DNA from: Egicoccus sp. AB-alg2
GTDB taxonomy: Bacteria; Actinomycetota; Nitriliruptoria; Nitriliruptorales; Nitriliruptoraceae
NCBI RefSeq assembly: GCF_041821065.1
Contig: NZ_JBGUAX010000011.1
Span: 1 to 64,000, forward strand
DNA length: 64,000 bases
Reading direction: 5' to 3'
The position numbers were made by a program, and so were the translations under genes. Shown here in pieces: positions 59,608-64,000 of the stretch; the first letter of the stretch is position 1, and the number at the start of each line of letters is the position of its first letter. The notes under the pieces are model-generated. The model searched no databases, had not been told where the DNA came from, and was given only the letters and a program-made list of their open reading frames with translations.

Positions 59608-61763
59608 TCAGGCGGGCGCCGCATCGACGACGACCAGGACCGTGTCCGCGTCGACGTACTCACCGGGGGCGACGTGAACGGCGGCCACCTCACCGGCGAC
59701 GGCAGCCGTGATCCGGTGCTCCATCTTCATCGCCTCGATGACGGCGAGGAGGTCGCCGCGGGCGACCCGGTCGCCGGGAGCGACCGCGACCCGGGTGACC
59801 GCGCCGGGCATGGGCGCCGTCGTGGCACCCGCCACCTCGGCGGCCGCCGCAACGGGGAAGCGCGGGAGCACGGTGACGCCCACCCAGCCACGGGCCGTGT
59901 CGACCAGTGCGACGCGCACGGCCTGCTCCCCCGCGCCGGCCGGCGTCAACCATCGCACGGCCAGCCGTCGGCGGTGCCCCTCGACCTCGAGGGCGAGGAA
60001 GTCGGGCCCGACCTCGATCACCTCGACGTGCTGCTCGGACGCGGGTGCGGCGTCGTCCTGCAGCACGCCCGGGCTCACGTCGTCGAAGACCCCGATTCGC
60101 CAGGCGCCTCCGTCGCGGTCGCGTGGCTGGATGCGCACCGTCCGGGGCGCGGTCGCTCCCGGAGCCGTCACCCGGAGCTGCTGCCCGAACGCCCGGGTGT
60201 TCGAGAACCCGGCGGGGACGCCCCGGGGCAGCGCGCCCGAGTCCGCCGTGAGCAGGGCGTGCAGGCCGGCGGCGGCCACGGCGAGCTCGACGGCCGCCGG
60301 ATCCGGTGCCGGCAGGGGCCGCGTCGCGGGGTCGAAGCGCTCGGCGAGGAAGGCGGTGGTCGTGTCGCCTTGGAGGAACGCGGTGTCGCGCAGGACGGCG
60401 ACCAGCAGGTCGCGGTTGGTGGTGGCGTGCAGCAGCGTCCGCTCGAGCGCGGCGGCGAGCCGGCCGGCGGCCTCGCCGCGCGTCGGCGCCCAGCCGATGG
60501 CCTTTGCCAGCATCGGGTCGTAGTCCGGACCGACGACGTCGCCGCCGCGGACGCCGACGTCCCAGCGGATGCCGTCCCCCGCGGCCGGCTCGAACACGAG
60601 CAGCGGGCCTGGCGCCGGCCGGTGGCCGTGCGCGGGATCCTCGGCGTACAGCCGCGCCTCGATGGCGTGGCCAGCCTGCCGGACGTCCGCCTGCGCGAAC
60701 GGCAGCGGCAGGCCCGCCGCGACCAGGAGCTGGAGGCGCACGAGGTCCAAGGTGCCGTCACCGTCGTCGCCGGCGATGCGGACCGTCGCCTCCGTCACGG
60801 GGTGCTCGACCTGCAGCCGCGTGTTGACCTCGAGGAAGGCGAACGCCTCCCGGGGATCGACCTCCTCACCGCCACGCCGCCGCGCCAGCACGGCGTCGTC
60901 CGCGACGAATTCGACCGTGCCGGCGTTGACGTAGCCGATCGCACGGGCGGCGCTGACCGCGGCCGAGGTCAGGGCCTCGCGCACCTCGGTGTCCACGGCC
61001 GGGGACGGGGTCTCCTCGACGACCTTCTGGTGCCGGCGCTGGATGGAGCACTCGCGCTCGAACAGGTGCACCACGGCGCCGTGGGCGTCGGCGAGGACCT
61101 GCACCTCGAGGTGGCGGGGGCGCTGGACGAACCGCTCGAGGAAGACCCGGTCGTCGCCGAACGCCGACGCCGCTTCGCGCCGCGCACCCGAGACGGCCTC
61201 GTTCAGCTCCGCCGGGTCGGCGACCAGGCGCATGCCCTTGCCCCCACCGCCCGCCGCCGCCTTCACCAGCAGCGGATAGCCGACCTCGTGCGCCAGTTCG
61301 GCCACCTCTGCGTCGTCGAGGCCCGACGTCAGCTCGCGGCCCGGCAGGACCGGAACGTCCGCAGCCGCCAGGCGTCGCTTGGCCTCCAGCTTGTCGCCCA
61401 TCGCCGCGATGACGTCCGGCGGCGGCCCGATCCAGGTGAGGCCGGCCGCGGCCACCGCCGTTGCGAACGCGGCGTTCTCCGAGAGGAAGCCGTAGCCGGG
61501 ATGGACCGCGTCGGCGCGGCAGCGCAGCGCCGCCTCGACGATCCGGTCGATGCGCAGGTAGCTGTCGACCGCCCGGGCACCGCCGATGCGGACCGCCTCG
61601 TCGCAGACCTCGACGTGGAGGGCGTCCGCGTCGGCGTCCGAGAACACGGCCACGGTGGCGATGCCGAGCTGCCGGCAGGTCCGGGCGACCCGGACGGCGA
61701 TCTCGCCGCGGTTGGCGATCAGGACGCGGCGCGGCAGCCGCGGAGCGGAGGTCGGCACGGCGC

Positions 61764-61767
<4 letters not shown>
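59608..61767 (-). CDS. Acyl-CoA carboxylase alpha subunit (biotin carboxylase + BCCP)
   Basis: A 719-aa biotin-dependent carboxylase subunit. The biotin carboxylase part (about residues 10-460) begins RVLIANRGEIAVRVARTCRQ and has the ATP-grasp glycine loop KAAAGGGGKGMRLV and ERECSIQRRHQKVVEETPS with the catalytic EHPVTE later. A middle linker/BT-like part follows, then the biotinyl domain with EAMKMEH (biotinyl-Lys near residue 681). Size and layout match methylcrotonyl- or acetyl/propionyl-CoA carboxylase alpha chains; the length and partner favour 3-methylcrotonyl-CoA carboxylase, but specificity is not provable. The GTG at 61767 overlaps the beta-subunit stop (GTGA), so the two are made together. 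Confidence 0.92.
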
Positions 61768-63395
<1,628 letters not shown>

Positions 63396-63466
63396 CGTCT
63401 CACGTCCGACGTACGGAACGGAAACCTACAGAACGTTCTGGCCGGGCGCCGCGTCGGCGAACACGT

Positions 63467-63607
63467 TCAGGACGTGCCCATCTTCCGAAGACCGTCGACC
63501 AGGACCTCGATCTCCTCGTCGGTCAGGCGGGCGCCGCGATGCACCAGGGTGAAGCGCCGGGGCGGCATCCCACGACGACCGCTCGGGATGCGGACCACGG
63601 CCAGCAC
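63467..63607 (-). pseudogene. 46-codon remnant resembling the C-terminus of a haem-binding-domain protein
   Basis: A 46-aa frame (GTG at 63607) reads RGMPPRRFTLVHRGARLTDE followed by EEIEVLVDGLRKM-like sequence. This resembles the last segment of the haem-binding-domain (Haem_bd) family, where MPPxxYxLxHPxARLSDxExxxL is common; that similarity is from memory and was not tested. The CxxCH haem motif and the rest of the domain (about 100 residues) are absent; the upstream sequence belongs to the GGDEF gene. It is probably a truncated relic, or possibly a small coupled gene, since its start is 2 nt after the GGDEF stop. Confidence 0.45.
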
Positions 63608-63609
63608 GC

Positions 63610-64000
63610 TCAGCTGGCGGCCAGAACGCGGTCCTTTCCGGCATGCTTGGCCGCGTACAGCGCACGGTCGGCAGCCTGCAACAGCAGTTCCCCGTCCATC
63701 CCGACGCGCAGCTCGGCGACGCCGACGCTGGTCGTCACCTCGAGTCCGTGCGCGAGTTCCGCCCACCGGCCGTCGTCTCGCACCGCGACCCGGACGTCCT
63801 CGGCGATCCGGTGGGCCTGCACGTGGTCGCAGTCCGCGAGCACGACGACGTACTCCTCACCGCCGTAGCGGGCGCAGGCGTCGGTGGGCCGGACCGATGC
63901 CTGCAGCAGCGTGGCCACGCGCCGCAGCACCTGGTCCCCGACGGCGTGCGAGAACCGGTCGTTGACCTGCTTGAAGTCGTCGAGGTCGAGCAGCAGCAGG
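63610..64000 (-). CDS. Diguanylate cyclase (GGDEF domain), 5' end beyond the window
   Basis: The C-terminal 129 codons of a GGDEF protein; the N-terminal part lies outside the window. The frame enters with LLLLDLDDFKQVNDRFSHAV (metal-binding Asp and substrate region). The active-site loop is GGEEY, a functional variant of GGDEF. An RxxD product-inhibition site (RPTD) lies five residues before it, so allosteric c-di-GMP feedback is probably kept. ALYAAKHAGKDRV is the usual C-terminal signature. It makes c-di-GMP from two GTP; sensor domains, if any, are off-window. Confidence 0.93.
   Translation of the reverse strand, partial: LLLLDLDDFKQVNDRFSHAVGDQVLRRVATLLQASVRPTDACARYGGEEYVVVLADCDHVQAHRIAEDVRVAVRDDGRWAELAHGLEVTTSVGVAELRVGMDGELLLQAADRALYAAKHAGKDRVLAAS

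Overview
The window is about 70% GC or more, with densely packed genes, frequent 4-nt start/stop overlaps, GTG starts and actinobacterial gene families: an RskA-type anti-sigma factor, a biotin-dependent acyl-CoA carboxylase, TldD/TldE, and Mrp antiporter operons with a fused MrpA-MrpB. S-layer-homology (SLH) anchored exoproteins together with two Mrp-type Na+/H+ antiporter operons suggest a salt- or alkali-adapted actinobacterium, possibly of the Nitriliruptoria/Egibacteria/Euzebya group. That placement is inferred from gene content, not tested. No insertion sequence, prophage or CRISPR array was seen. There are two tRNA genes (Val-GAC and Cys-GCA) and no rRNA.

Layout. (1) 0-10.7 kb, mixed metabolism and regulation: a formyltransferase-like gene diverges from a gene that looks like a true protein arginine methyltransferase (PRMT). 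Then come a Cys-rich zinc-binding protein, a cytochrome P450, tRNA-Val, a thioesterase, a frameshifted NmrA-like reductase sharing two palindromic operators with a divergent MarR regulator, a lipoprotein/ECF sigma/anti-sigma operon, and an SLH-anchored glucose/sorbosone-dehydrogenase-like exoenzyme. (2) 10.7-28.7 kb, an exopolysaccharide locus: a leftward group (two FemAB/CelD-like acyltransferases, a polysaccharide deacetylase), a rightward translationally coupled group (Wzy/O-antigen ligase, Wzz-like protein with a degenerate kinase domain, Wzx flippase, GT4), and a second leftward group (formyltransferase, sulfotransferase, two paralogous beta-helix proteins around a GT2, asparagine synthase). 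Together they could build, export and decorate a cell-surface polymer with formyl, sulfate, acyl or amide groups. (3) 29-43 kb, housekeeping: tRNA-Cys, RsgA, TldD/TldE, an SDR, an SLH-anchored M15 peptidase, a GAF/winged-helix regulator followed by acetyl-CoA synthetase, a Csp-like copper protein coupled to a DUF421 protein, an MFS transporter and a hemerythrin.

(4) 43.3-57.3 kb, two adjacent Mrp antiporter operons on the same strand. The first is the usual actinobacterial set (AB fusion-C-D-E-F-G). The second is an unfused ten-gene set (D-like, small membrane protein, D-like, E, F, G, DUF4040/B, MnhB, C, D). Nearly every gene overlaps the next by 4 nt, and all four separate D-type subunits keep the TM5 glutamate. 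(5) 57.3-64 kb: an SLH + LVIVD-like propeller exoprotein, acyl-CoA carboxylase alpha and beta subunits, a 46-codon remnant resembling the end of a haem-binding protein, and a diguanylate cyclase cut by the window edge.

The least ordinary items are the bacterial PRMT-like enzyme, the sulfotransferase/formyltransferase/beta-helix polysaccharide branch, the second Mrp operon, the Wzz protein with a P-loop-less kinase-like domain, the frameshifted NmrA gene behind intact MarR operators, and a tRNA-Val with C instead of U at position 33.
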